Source of the DNA: an uncultured Prevotella sp.
Lineage (GTDB): Bacteria > Bacteroidota > Bacteroidia > Bacteroidales > Bacteroidaceae
Length of the DNA: 31,461 nucleotides
Assembly (NCBI GenBank): GCA_927910885.1
Contig: CAKMOD010000021.1
Coordinates: forward strand, 1-31,461
Direction: 5' to 3'
How positions within the stretch are numbered: the stretch's first letter is position 1; every line of letters starts with the position of its first letter. Shown here piece by piece: positions 16,354-23,641 of this stretch. The notes beneath the pieces were generated by a model, which was given only the letters and a program-made list of their open reading frames with translations, had not been told where the DNA came from and did no database searches. A program made the translations under genes and the position numbers.

Positions 16354-17331
16354 ATGCAAAACAATAAACCTAAACTGTTGAAGACAATTCTCACAATAAC
16401 AGGTTCAGATAGCACTGGTGGCTCTGGTGTGCAGGCTGATATCAGAACGATAGCAACCTTAGGAGGCTATGCTGTGTCGGCTGTAACGTCTGTCACAGTA
16501 CAGAATACCTTGGGTATTCAGGCCTTCTATGACCTCCCTGCGGAGATAGTAAGAGGACAAATAGAGGCGATTATCAATGATATGCAGCCTGACACGGTAA
16601 AGGTGGGAATGATCAGAACCACAGAGACCTTAGCTGTCGTGGTGGATGCACTGTTGAAGTATCGTCCTCATCATATTATATATGATCCGATTGTGACGGC
16701 AAGTAATGGTGACAGATTGATGACAGATGACGTGATTACGCAGATACGTTGTCGATTGCTGCCACTTTGTTCGCTTGTCATTCTGCGTGAAGGAGAGGCT
16801 GAAAAAATCTTTGATTGTTCTTCGTTGAAAGGGGAGGGAAGCCGAGCTGTACGCTCGTTCGTATTAGACGACCCTTTGCAGCATGGTCTTGCTAATAGTT
16901 TTTCATCAGCTCTTGCTGTCTATATCAGTCAGGATGAGCCAGTGGAAGAGGCGTTACAACATGCTCGGGAATATGTACGAACGCTTGTGGCAAGGAAGAG
17001 TGATATCAGTGGTCGGAGTAGTCAGCTATACAATGAGTTCTTAGAAGCAGTGCAAGAGCATTATCGTACTAATCGTGATGTTGCTTTTTATGCTGACTGC
17101 CTGAATGTTTCTCCACGTTATTTGTCGCAAGTAGCGCATCGTATATCGGGCAAATCACCAAAGTGTATCATTGATCATACGCTTGCAGAAGCCCTTGCCT
17201 GTCAGCTTCGAACGACACAGAAAACAATACAAGAGATTGCTTACGAGCATGGCTTTGCTTCACAAGCTCAGTTCTCTAAGTTCTTTAGAAAGCAGATGGG
17301 ACAGACTCCGAGTGAGTGGAGACGGACATAG
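16354..17331 (+). CDS. Degenerate ThiD-like kinase domain fused to an AraC-type DNA-binding domain
   Basis: A 325-residue fusion. Residues 10-120 match the N-terminal half of hydroxymethylpyrimidine/pyridoxine kinases: TITGSDSTGGSGVQADI, SVTVQNTLG, TVKVGMI, DPIVTASNGD. The C-terminal half is eroded. The region after LLPLCSLVI is about 60 residues short, and the GTGCT nucleotide/anion-hole loop is replaced by HGLANSFSSALA (177-188), so catalysis is doubtful. Residues 225-325 are an AraC-family double helix-turn-helix (DVAFYADCLNVSPRYLSQ; TIQEIAYEHGFASQAQFSKFF...GQTPSEWR). I infer a ligand-sensing regulator; the next genes, 218 nt downstream, are pdxS-pdxT. The ATG at 16354 is used; the frame is open back to 16180, but that part is intergenic repeat. 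A role in thiamine control is the alternative. Confidence 0.85.
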   Translation: MQNNKPKLLKTILTITGSDSTGGSGVQADIRTIATLGGYAVSAVTSVTVQNTLGIQAFYDLPAEIVRGQIEAIINDMQPDTVKVGMIRTTETLAVVVDALLKYRPHHIIYDPIVTASNGDRLMTDDVITQIRCRLLPLCSLVILREGEAEKIFDCSSLKGEGSRAVRSFVLDDPLQHGLANSFSSALAVYISQDEPVEEALQHAREYVRTLVARKSDISGRSSQLYNEFLEAVQEHYRTNRDVAFYADCLNVSPRYLSQVAHRISGKSPKCIIDHTLAEALACQLRTTQKTIQEIAYEHGFASQAQFSKFFRKQMGQTPSEWRRT

Positions 17332-17333
17332 TA

Positions 17334-17370
17334 GGGGGACCTCCCCCAGCCCCTCCAAGGAGGGGAGTGC
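17334..17370. repeat. GC-rich double-hairpin repeat, copy 1
   Basis: GGGGG...CCCCC followed by the palindrome CCCCTCCAAGGAGGGG (17350-17365), directly after the ThiD-AraC stop codon. An inverted relative lies at 23606-23640. The strong stem could end or protect the upstream transcript. Confidence 0.75.
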
Positions 17371-17549
17371 CTAACGGGATAAAGTAGGGGACAGCATGTG
17401 GGCTTTTAAAGCTTGTAAATATGTGTGTTGTGCTTGCGCCTCTCTCATCGTTTTAAAAGGAATTTCTAATATTAACTAACACATATAACATCTTCATGTA
17501 CACTCATTCGTGAGTGAAACATGGTAGAAATCTAAAAAATTAAAGTAAT

Positions 17550-18422
17550 ATGACAAATAGACAAGAACTAAACCGCAACCTCGCTCAGATGTTGAAGGGC
17601 GGTGTAATTATGGACGTAACAACACCAGAGCAGGCGCGTATCGCCGAGGCTGCAGGTGCTTGTGCAGTAATGGCATTGGAACGTATTCCAGCTGATATTC
17701 GTGCAGCTGGTGGCGTTTCACGTATGAGTGACCCTAAAATGATTAAGGGTATTCAGGAGGCTGTTACGATTCCTGTGATGGCAAAGTGCCGTATCGGCCA
17801 TATCTCTGAGGCACAGATTCTGCAGGCAATTGAGATTGATTACATTGATGAGAGCGAGGTACTTTCTCCAGCTGATAATATCTATCATATTGATAAGACA
17901 CAGTTTGAGGTGCCATTCGTATGTGGTGCACGTAATTTGAGTGAAGCATTGCGCCGTATTGCTGAGGGTGCAACAATGATTCGTACGAAGGGTGAGCCGG
18001 GTACGGGTGATGTTGTGCAGGCTGTCAGTCACATGCGTTTGATGCAGAGTCAGATTCGTGAACTCGTTAGCAAGCGTGAGGACGAACTCTTTGAGGCTGC
18101 TAAGCAGTTGCAGGCTCCATACGAACTCGTGAAGTATGTACATGAGAATGGTAAGCTTCCTGTAGTAAACTTTGCTGCAGGTGGTGTGGCTACTCCTGCT
18201 GATGCTGCGTTAATGATGCAGTTAGGTGCCGAGGGTGTGTTCGTTGGTTCTGGTATCTTCAAGAGTGGTGACCCAGCTAAGCGTGCTGCAGCTATCGTTA
18301 AGGCAGTTACAAACTATAATAACCCTAAGGAGTTGGCAGCGTTGTCAGAAGACTTGGGAGAGGCTATGGTTGGTATCAACGAGCATGAGATTGAGGTGCT
18401 CATGGCTGAGCGTGGACAATGA
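17550..18422 (+). CDS. pdxS: PLP synthase synthase subunit PdxS
   Basis: A 290-residue TIM-barrel subunit of the DXP-independent pyridoxal 5'-phosphate synthase. It joins ribose 5-phosphate, glyceraldehyde 3-phosphate and ammonia supplied by PdxT. Signature features: GGVIMDVTTPEQA with Asp22, ALERIPADIRAAGGVSRMSDP, the catalytic Lys79 in VMAKCRIGH, the second lysine Lys147 in IRTKGEPGTG, and VNFAAGGVATPADAALMMQLG...GVFVGSGIF near the phosphate site. Length is normal. Its stop overlaps the pdxT start (ATGA, 4 bp), implying translational coupling. No TAnnTTTG box is seen in the 218 nt upstream. A small perfect stem CACTCA-TTCG-TGAGTG lies at 17501-17516, so activated transcription is plausible. 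Confidence 0.97.
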   Translation: MTNRQELNRNLAQMLKGGVIMDVTTPEQARIAEAAGACAVMALERIPADIRAAGGVSRMSDPKMIKGIQEAVTIPVMAKCRIGHISEAQILQAIEIDYIDESEVLSPADNIYHIDKTQFEVPFVCGARNLSEALRRIAEGATMIRTKGEPGTGDVVQAVSHMRLMQSQIRELVSKREDELFEAAKQLQAPYELVKYVHENGKLPVVNFAAGGVATPADAALMMQLGAEGVFVGSGIFKSGDPAKRAAAIVKAVTNYNNPKELAALSEDLGEAMVGINEHEIEVLMAERGQ

Positions 18423-18994
18423 GAATTGCTATTCTTGCCCTGCAGGGAGCATTCTTAGAGCATGAGATGATGCTTCGTAAACTGGGGATTGATTGCTTTG
18501 AGGTGCGCCGATTGGAGGATTGGCAGCAGGAGAAAGATGGATTGATAATCCCAGGTGGTGAGAGTACCACTCAAGGAAAGCTCCTTCGTGATCTCGGTTT
18601 ACTTGATCCCATCCGTGAAGCTATCGAAGCAGGATTGCCAGTCTTTGGTACTTGTGCAGGCTTGATACTTCTTGCTCGCGAGGTGGAGGGAAATAGTCCG
18701 TCTGCTCCGGTTCCTCCTCGATTGGGTACAATGAATATGACAGCTGCCCGTAATGCTTACGGTCGTCAGCTGGGTAGTTTCCATACGGAGGCTCCTTTTA
18801 AGGGGATTGAAGGCGATATTCCAATGACTTTTATCCGTGCACCTTATATAAAGGAAGCGGCTGGAGGGGTAGAAATACTTTCAGAGGTTGATGGTCATAT
18901 CGTTGCTGCTCGTCAAGGAAACCAGCTTGTTACTGCTTTTCATCCTGAATTGGATAGTGATACGCGTGTACATGAATACTTTTTGGAATGGTGA
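18419..18994 (+). CDS. pdxT: PLP synthase glutaminase subunit PdxT
   Basis: A 191-residue class I glutamine amidotransferase that hydrolyses glutamine and passes ammonia to PdxS. Seen: the opening IAILALQGAFLEHE, the oxyanion segment IIPGGESTT (43-51), nucleophile Cys79 in FGTCAG, and the His175/Glu177 pair in FHPELDSD. The ATG overlaps the pdxS stop by 4 bp. A strong terminator follows at 19040-19080. The last 55 bp are overlapped on the other strand by the run-off tail of the decayed WG-repeat gene. Confidence 0.97.
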   Translation: MRIAILALQGAFLEHEMMLRKLGIDCFEVRRLEDWQQEKDGLIIPGGESTTQGKLLRDLGLLDPIREAIEAGLPVFGTCAGLILLAREVEGNSPSAPVPPRLGTMNMTAARNAYGRQLGSFHTEAPFKGIEGDIPMTFIRAPYIKEAAGGVEILSEVDGHIVAARQGNQLVTAFHPELDSDTRVHEYFLEW

Positions 18995-20492
18995 AGTGAT
19001 ACTTTTAATAGAAAAGTAAAAACAAACGTAAAATAAATAGGCTGCCATAGACATTTATAAATGCTTATGGCAGCCTTTTCTTTGGTAGCTTTAATGATTT
19101 GAGGAGAGGCTTTTGTTATTCCTTTTTTTATTTCCTTAAAGTTCCAGTCGTATTCTGGATTGTTTCTGCTTATGTCTATAACTTGGAAGTAATCGCTGTA
19201 GGCTATAATAGGATGGGGAATCATGCCAAAGACGAGTTGATTCTTAGAATTGATGATACCATATTGATTGTCTTTCTTTACAACAATTTTATCGCCGCCC
19301 ACTTTGTACAGCCATTCGTCGTACATGCATGGAATAATAGTCTTATCGTTTTTGTCAACAATACCATATTTATCATTCAGCCTTACACTAAAAAGGCTAT
19401 CTTCGTCTACTATTACTATCTCTTCGTATTTAAACGGGAAGAGCAGGGCGAGTGTTAGCTTGTTTAGAAGGGCTTCTTTCCCTTCTTTTTCAATGACTGC
19501 ATACGGACCGCTTGTTTCTCTTATGTCGTTGAAATGCAGCGATTGAAAGATACTGTTGTCTTTCAAAGAGCAAAGTATATAGCCCTTTCCGTCTTCCAAA
19601 GCAATATGGTCACGTATATAAATCTTAGAAAACGATTTATATTTTAATGGGATTAAAACCTCGTTTGAAAAGTTGATTACTCCATAGTGCGAGTTCTGTT
19701 TTACAACAAGATAGTCTTTGTTCCCGCTCGAAATATTATAGTATGAATCCATTGACTCATATTGCGGTGATATTAATGCACTGTCGTTCTCATCAAACAA
19801 ACCAAATCTTCCTTTATTATCTTCAAATATAAAATAAGAGATTTGCTTAGAATTCCCTTTTTCTTCTACCCAATTAGTTATTTGTCCTTTTATTGAGATA
19901 CCTTTTAGCAGTGTTTGTTTGTCTCTTTTCAGATAATCTTTTTTCTCACCTTTTTGGAAGTAATAATGGCCGTTAGCAAATTTTACGTCATCGTATTCTG
20001 ACTTTATCAGGCGTTCGCCTTCGGCATTGAACATACCGTATTGACCCTTTTCTTTTACTATAAGATTAGCGGCTTTACCATAACCTCTGTCTATGCTGGA
20101 GATATTTTCGTATTCTGCTGATAGCACTTCCTTCCCTTCGTAGGTATAGAGACCTTGTTGCCCATTCAGATATACCTTCCAAAAAAAGCTCCAACTATCA
20201 CCAATACATTCTATCTTGTTGTATTTTATAGGTATTAATTCCTTTCCTTGAGTGTTGTAAATTCCTTTCAGATGGTTTTTGGTCACAATAAACATGTGGC
20301 CTTTTAAGGGTTTAATGCTGTCAAGATTATTTAAAAGCAATTTACCTTCTTCTGAGTAAACCGAAAGTTTCCCAGTTTTATTATCTTCCTTTATTTCCAA
20401 AGGGATTCAGTTAGGACAACACCAACCTACGCCTTTACAGCTACCCAACAGAATAGGGAAAGCGTTGATAGAAATATTCTTAAAGCCGTCAT
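18940..20492 (-). pseudogene. Decayed secreted WG-repeat protein gene
   Basis: The long frame 20400-18940 (486 codons) has no ATG at its head; only a TTG just after an in-frame TGA. It encodes about seven WG-type repeats (GIYNTQGKELIPIKY, GLYTYEGKEVLSAEY, GMFNAEGERLIKSEY and so on). A signal peptide is encoded just upstream in another frame (ATG at 20490-20492, MTALRIFL... ending AVKA). There, TAG at 20427-20429 probably replaces CAG (AVKA-Q), and one missing A near 20391 would link VVLTESLWK to IKEDNKTGK. At the 3' end a run of seven T at 19123-19129 (A on the coding strand) carries the frame past what would be a TAA at 19116-19118 with six. The last ~45 residues are encoded by the pdxT terminator and pdxT itself. 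Function of WG proteins is unclear. Confidence 0.72.
19040..19080 (+). terminator. Terminator of the pdxS-pdxT transcript
   Basis: GGCTGCCATA (19040-19049) pairs with TATGGCAGCC (19066-19075) over 10 bp. After a 3+3 internal loop it continues with ATTTA/TAAAT, and TTTTCTTT follows. It lies 46 nt after pdxT. Confidence 0.88.
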
Positions 20493-20528
20493 CTTTAGCT
20501 AAGTTCTTTCATATTAAAGTTTATGATG

Positions 20529-20557
20529 CAAAGATAACGAAAAAAATCCATTAACAA
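20529..20557 (-). promoter_or_regulatory. Promoter of the WG-repeat gene
   Basis: Minus-strand TATCTTTG (20529-20536) with TTG at 20555-20557, spacing 18 nt. It points at the signal-peptide ATG at 20492 rather than at the TTG-headed long frame, supporting 20492 as the original start. Confidence 0.65.
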
Positions 20558-20649
20558 GATGTTTATGTTTTCTACCGAGTCTTAATCCCATATTCCTTAT
20601 TTTTATGGCAAGTTTCTCTCCGTTTGACTACATCTTGCAATGTGTTAAG

Positions 20650-20722
20650 TGCTCCGCACCATTGGTGCTTACCCTCCGCACAATATGTGCTAAGCACCAA
20701 CACGATATGTGCTGAACGTTAA
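20650..20722. repeat. Three imperfect ~23-bp tandem units, each a small inverted repeat
   Basis: Units read CTCCGCACCATTGGTGCTTA, CTCCGCACAATATGTGCTAA and CCAACACGATATGTGCTGAA. Each has a GCAC...GTGC type dyad; the first contains GCACCATTGGTGC (6-bp arms, 1-nt loop). Confidence 0.6.
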
Positions 20723-20884
20723 TACACTGGTTGGAGATGGCAAGAAAGGCTTTTGTTAGTCGTTATTATAATGATAAGACACGAATAAGTAGCATTTATG
20801 GAGGATGCTTGTAGGGCTGTACTAATAAATTTTATAAGCCTATATTTTCTGATAAAGTGTTTGGAATATCAGACTTAAAGACAT

Positions 20885-20946
20885 AAAAAAAGGACTACCG
20901 CTGTAGTCCAACCTTTGTTAACCTTAAATCTAATACTATGAAAAAC
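20885..20946 (-). ncRNA. Candidate small RNA, about 60 nt
   Basis: A minus-strand promoter at 20953-20984 is followed, without a plausible ORF, by about 35 nt of leader. Then comes a perfect intrinsic terminator: GGACTAC-AGCG-GTAGTCC followed by seven U. The promoter-to-terminator distance is too short for a gene. The start is inferred from the usual distance to the -7 box. I cannot assign an RNA family with certainty. Confidence 0.6.
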
Positions 20947-20952
20947 ACGTTG

Positions 20953-20984
20953 CAAAGATAAAGAGTATTTTTTTATATTTGCAA
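20953..20984 (-). promoter_or_regulatory. Promoter of the candidate small RNA
   Basis: Minus-strand TTG (20982-20984), 21 nt, TATCTTTG (20953-20960); good match to the Bacteroidota consensus. Confidence 0.7.
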
Positions 20985-21060
20985 CTTTTCCAATGCCTTT
21001 TTTTAAGCAAATGATGTATTATTGATTTATATCAAGTAGAATATATGACAATTTGATAGT

Positions 21061-22131
21061 TTAATATAATTTGTCATCAATCACCACAACAGGCTTGATG
21101 AGATCGCGTGGTTTGTCCTTCATCAGGTTAAGTGATTCCTCCATGTGGTCAAAGCCATTGAAGCGATGGGTCACAAGATGCGATAGGTTTAGTCTACCTG
21201 ATGTAACCAATTTGGCGAGTTTTTCCATACGAAGACGACCACCTGGCATCAATCCACCTCTAATGGTCTTGTGTCCCATACCAACACCCCACTCAACACG
21301 AGGAATATTAATCGTTTCTCCAGAGCCGAGATAGTTGACATTACCGATAGTTCCACCTGGTTTGAGTACGGTGACAGCTTCTGCAAAGGTGTCAACTGTT
21401 CCGCCTGCAATGACGATACGATCAACGCCACGTCCCTTAGTTAGTTTCATCACTTGTTCGGCAATAGGACCATTGTGATAGTCGATAATCTCATTTGCTC
21501 CATACTTGCGTGCAGCGTCGGCACAAACCTTTCTGCTACCCACAGCATAGACATAGGATGCACCAGCAAGAGCCGCACCAGCCACAGCCATCAATCCAAC
21601 TGGTCCAATACCGATAACGAGGACTTCATCTCCGAACTTCACGTCAGCAAGTTCTACTCCATGGAAGCCTGTAGGTACCATGTCTGAGAGCATAACGGCA
21701 TCAACTGGGTCAAGTCCTTCTGGAATTAAAGCCAAATTGCCATCGGCATCATTGACATGGAAGTATTCTGCAAAGACTCCATCTTTGAAGTTAGAGAACT
21801 TCCAACCAGCTAACATACCATTCGAGTGCATGGAATACCCAGCCTGTGCTTCTAACGAATTCCAATCGGGTGTGATAGCCGGAACAAGTACTCTGTCTCC
21901 CGGTTTGAAGTCCTTTACCATTGATCCAACCTCAACGACTTCGCCCGTAGCTTCGTGTCCGAGAATCATGTCTTTCCTCTCTCCGATAGCTCCTTCCCAA
22001 ACCGTATGTACGTCAGAGGTACAAGGAGCAACCGCCAATGGTCTAACGATGGCATCCATAGGTCCACAAACTGGGCGGTCTTTCTCAATCCAACCGGCCT
22101 TTCCGATTCCTAACATTGCAAATGCTTTCAT
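21061..22131 (-). CDS. NADP-dependent zinc secondary alcohol dehydrogenase (TbADH/isopropanol dehydrogenase type)
   Basis: A 356-residue medium-chain dehydrogenase closely resembling the Thermoanaerobacter brockii secondary alcohol dehydrogenase. It would interconvert secondary alcohols and ketones with NADP(H). The catalytic zinc ligands sit at the same positions as in that enzyme: Cys37 (VAPCTSD), His59 (LGHEA) and Asp150 (MLSDM). The Rossmann motif is GIGPVGL (174-180), and the NADP phosphate-binding set Gly198-Ser199-Arg200 plus Tyr218 is conserved. The motif PAITPDW (84-90) is also shared. The frame is open upstream to 22419, but the start at 22131 is right: it gives MKAFAMLGIGKAGWIEK, and the promoter lies between the two positions. 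The in vivo substrate is not known. Confidence 0.94.
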   Translation of the reverse strand: MKAFAMLGIGKAGWIEKDRPVCGPMDAIVRPLAVAPCTSDVHTVWEGAIGERKDMILGHEATGEVVEVGSMVKDFKPGDRVLVPAITPDWNSLEAQAGYSMHSNGMLAGWKFSNFKDGVFAEYFHVNDADGNLALIPEGLDPVDAVMLSDMVPTGFHGVELADVKFGDEVLVIGIGPVGLMAVAGAALAGASYVYAVGSRKVCADAARKYGANEIIDYHNGPIAEQVMKLTKGRGVDRIVIAGGTVDTFAEAVTVLKPGGTIGNVNYLGSGETINIPRVEWGVGMGHKTIRGGLMPGGRLRMEKLAKLVTSGRLNLSHLVTHRFNGFDHMEESLNLMKDKPRDLIKPVVVIDDKLY

Positions 22132-22201
22132 AATAAAATCTCTTTTGAAAAAATGAAACTTAGTTTTTTTAGCACACTTGCTTATCATGATATATATGTC
22201 G

Positions 22202-22232
22202 CAAATATAGACAGTATTTTTTATATTTGCAA
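22202..22232 (-). promoter_or_regulatory. Promoter of the alcohol dehydrogenase
   Basis: Minus-strand TTG (22230-22232), 20 nt, TATATTTG (22202-22209); about 70 nt before the ATG at 22131. Confidence 0.8.
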
Positions 22233-22436
22233 GTGATTTCAAGGAAAAGAAAACAGTGGTTTTACTATTGTTGAAGGGGATATCTTGTGGGAAGATTAAG
22301 CGATGATTAGGTGTAGAAAACTTAATGTGCAGAAGTCTGGTATAAAGAGAGTTGAATAAAAAATGAAAGAAAACGTAAAGTCTGAAAGAAAAGTTGTAAT
22401 AAGGCTTATAAAAATGCAATTTTATCCTCTAAAACT

Positions 22437-22466
22437 TTGTTATGTCATTTTTTAAGCCTATCTTTG
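22437..22466 (+). promoter_or_regulatory. Promoter of the greA-HIT operon
   Basis: TTG at 22437-22439 (within TTTG), 19 nt, TATCTTTG at 22459-22466. The leader to the greA ATG would be about 115 nt. Confidence 0.75.
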
Positions 22467-22587
22467 CAAAAAATAAAGAGATTAAGGCATTTAAGGATAT
22501 GGGATTCCGGCATTCAGTGAGATTGATGTTGGAATTCTATCTTTTTTATGTCTATTGAAAAACGATTAATTTTTAAAACAAGATATT

Positions 22588-23058
22588 ATGGCTTATATGT
22601 CACAGGAAGGTTACGACAAACTCGTAGCCGATTTGCAGTATTTAGAATCTGTTGAACGTCCAAAGGCATCAGCTGCTATTGCCGAGGCTGCCGATAAGGG
22701 CGACTTGAGTGAGAATTCAGAGTACGATGCTGCTAAGGAGGCACAGCGTCATCTTGAAGCGCGTATAGCTGAGATGAAGATGACCGTGGCACAAGCAAAG
22801 ATTGTTGATGTGTCACGTTTGAGTACTGATGCCGTACAGATTATGTCTACTGTTGAGATGACAAACGTAAAGACAAATGCTAAGATGAAGTACACGATTG
22901 TCAGCGAGACGGAGGCTAACCTGAAGCAGAATAAGATTTCAATTAAGACCCCTATCGCACAGGGCTTGTTGAATAAGAAGGTGGGTGATGAGGTTGAAAT
23001 CACTATCCCTCGTGGTACTGTCACTCTGCGCATTGACAAGATCTCAATTGATGCATAA
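22588..23058 (+). CDS. greA: Transcription elongation factor GreA
   Basis: A 156-residue Gre factor that enters the RNA polymerase secondary channel and stimulates cleavage of backtracked RNA. The N-terminal coiled coil spans about 1-75 and carries the acidic tip GDLSENSEYDAAKEAQ, with Asp39 and Glu42 matching the metal-positioning pair of E. coli GreA. The C-terminal FKBP-like domain follows (IVSETEANLKQNKISIKTPIAQGLLNKKVGDEVEITIPRG read in pieces). Length is normal. It has a good promoter and leads a two-gene unit with the HIT gene 21 nt downstream. Confidence 0.97.
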   Translation: MAYMSQEGYDKLVADLQYLESVERPKASAAIAEAADKGDLSENSEYDAAKEAQRHLEARIAEMKMTVAQAKIVDVSRLSTDAVQIMSTVEMTNVKTNAKMKYTIVSETEANLKQNKISIKTPIAQGLLNKKVGDEVEITIPRGTVTLRIDKISIDA

Positions 23059-23068
23059 CAACAAAATA

Positions 23069-23074
23069 AGGAGG
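23069..23074 (+). promoter_or_regulatory. Canonical Shine-Dalgarno AGGAGG before the HIT gene
   Basis: AGGAGG lies 5 nt before the ATG at 23080. Most genes in this window, as usual in Bacteroidota, have no such site. Confidence 0.7.
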
Positions 23075-23079
23075 TTTGT

Positions 23080-23478
23080 ATGACTATATTCAGTAAGATT
23101 GCAGCGGGTGAGATTCCAAGCTACAAGTGTGCAGAGAACGAACAGTTCTATGCTTTTCTTGATATTGACCCAGTAACAAAGGGACATACACTTGTCATTC
23201 CTCGCAAGGAGGTTGACTATATCTTCGATATGGAAGATGAGGAACTTGCAGCCTTTGAGGTTTTTGCAAAGAAGGTTGCACATGCCATAAAGACAGTCTT
23301 TCCATGTAAGAAGGTGGCTCAGGTCGTCATGGGATTAGAGGTTAATCATGCACATATCCATCTTTTGCCAATGAACAGCGAGGCAGATGTTGATTTCAAG
23401 CATCATGTACAAGTTGAGGCTGAGGAACAGAAAGAGATTGCAGCAAAGATTTTCAAGGCTTTCCAGGAATTGGAATAA
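23080..23478 (+). CDS. HIT family nucleotide hydrolase/transferase
   Basis: A 132-residue histidine-triad protein. The motif HAHIHLLP lies at 90-97, with His92 as the expected nucleophile that is transiently adenylylated. Upstream are the usual FLDIDPVTKGHTLVIPRKEV segment (27-45) and the opening IFSKIAAGEIPSYK. Family members of this Hint/HinT-like size hydrolyse AMP-lysine, AMP-amidate or dinucleotide substrates. It follows greA by 21 nt and has a clear Shine-Dalgarno site. A terminator-type hairpin follows 33 nt after the stop codon. Confidence 0.94.
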   Translation: MTIFSKIAAGEIPSYKCAENEQFYAFLDIDPVTKGHTLVIPRKEVDYIFDMEDEELAAFEVFAKKVAHAIKTVFPCKKVAQVVMGLEVNHAHIHLLPMNSEADVDFKHHVQVEAEEQKEIAAKIFKAFQELE

Positions 23479-23511
23479 CATTTGGTTTCAGAAATAAGAT
23501 ATTATTAATAC

Positions 23512-23548
23512 GGGGATATACAGTCATTGTATATCCCCATTTATCATT
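23512..23548. terminator. Terminator between greA-HIT and the convergent guanylyltransferase gene
   Basis: GGGGATATACA (23512-23522) and TGTATATCCCC (23528-23538) form a perfect 11-bp stem with a 5-nt loop, followed by ATTTATCATTTT on the plus strand. The symmetric stem could serve both convergent transcripts. Confidence 0.8.
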
Positions 23549-23605
23549 TTCCTTAATATAAGGAAGAGACGTTTAACAAAGTAATCTCACCTTTACCAAA
23601 CTTGC

Positions 23606-23640
23606 TGCCCCCTCCTTTGGAGGGGTTGGGGGAGGTTTTC
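23606..23640. repeat. GC-rich double-hairpin repeat, copy 2 (inverted relative to copy 1)
   Basis: CCCCTCCTTTGGAGGGG then TTGGGGGAGG is the reverse complement of the element at 17334-17370, apart from a few changes. It sits right after the stop codon of the minus-strand guanylyltransferase gene, the same position relative to its gene as copy 1. Confidence 0.78.
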
Positions 23641-23641
23641 T

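Larger units (their letters stand above)
20493..21060. other. Intergenic region with promoter, hairpin array and orphan transcript
   Basis: It holds a minus-strand promoter for the WG-repeat gene (20529-20557), a three-unit tandem hairpin array (20650-20722) and a candidate small RNA with its own promoter and terminator (20885-20984). Nothing is recognised in 20723-20880 or 20985-21060. Confidence 0.65.
22132..22587. other. Divergent intergenic region between the alcohol dehydrogenase and greA
   Basis: Contains the minus-strand promoter at 22202-22232 and the plus-strand greA promoter at 22437-22466, with A+T-rich sequence between. The leftward open frame through this region is not coding. 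I see nothing else. Confidence 0.75.

Noticed and set aside
17501..17516. CACTCA-TTCG-TGAGTG as a riboswitch or terminator before pdxS
   Set aside because: A 6-bp stem alone with no T tract or larger fold; recorded only as a possible operator within the pdxS entry.
20934..20962. Plus-strand peptide MKNTLQR in the small RNA region
   Set aside because: Seven codons with no plus-strand promoter of its own; the minus-strand promoter and U7 terminator explain the conserved-looking sequence better.
22132..22419. N-terminal extension of the alcohol dehydrogenase by 96 codons
   Set aside because: The family start is at 22131, the extension has no family similarity, and a consensus promoter lies inside it.
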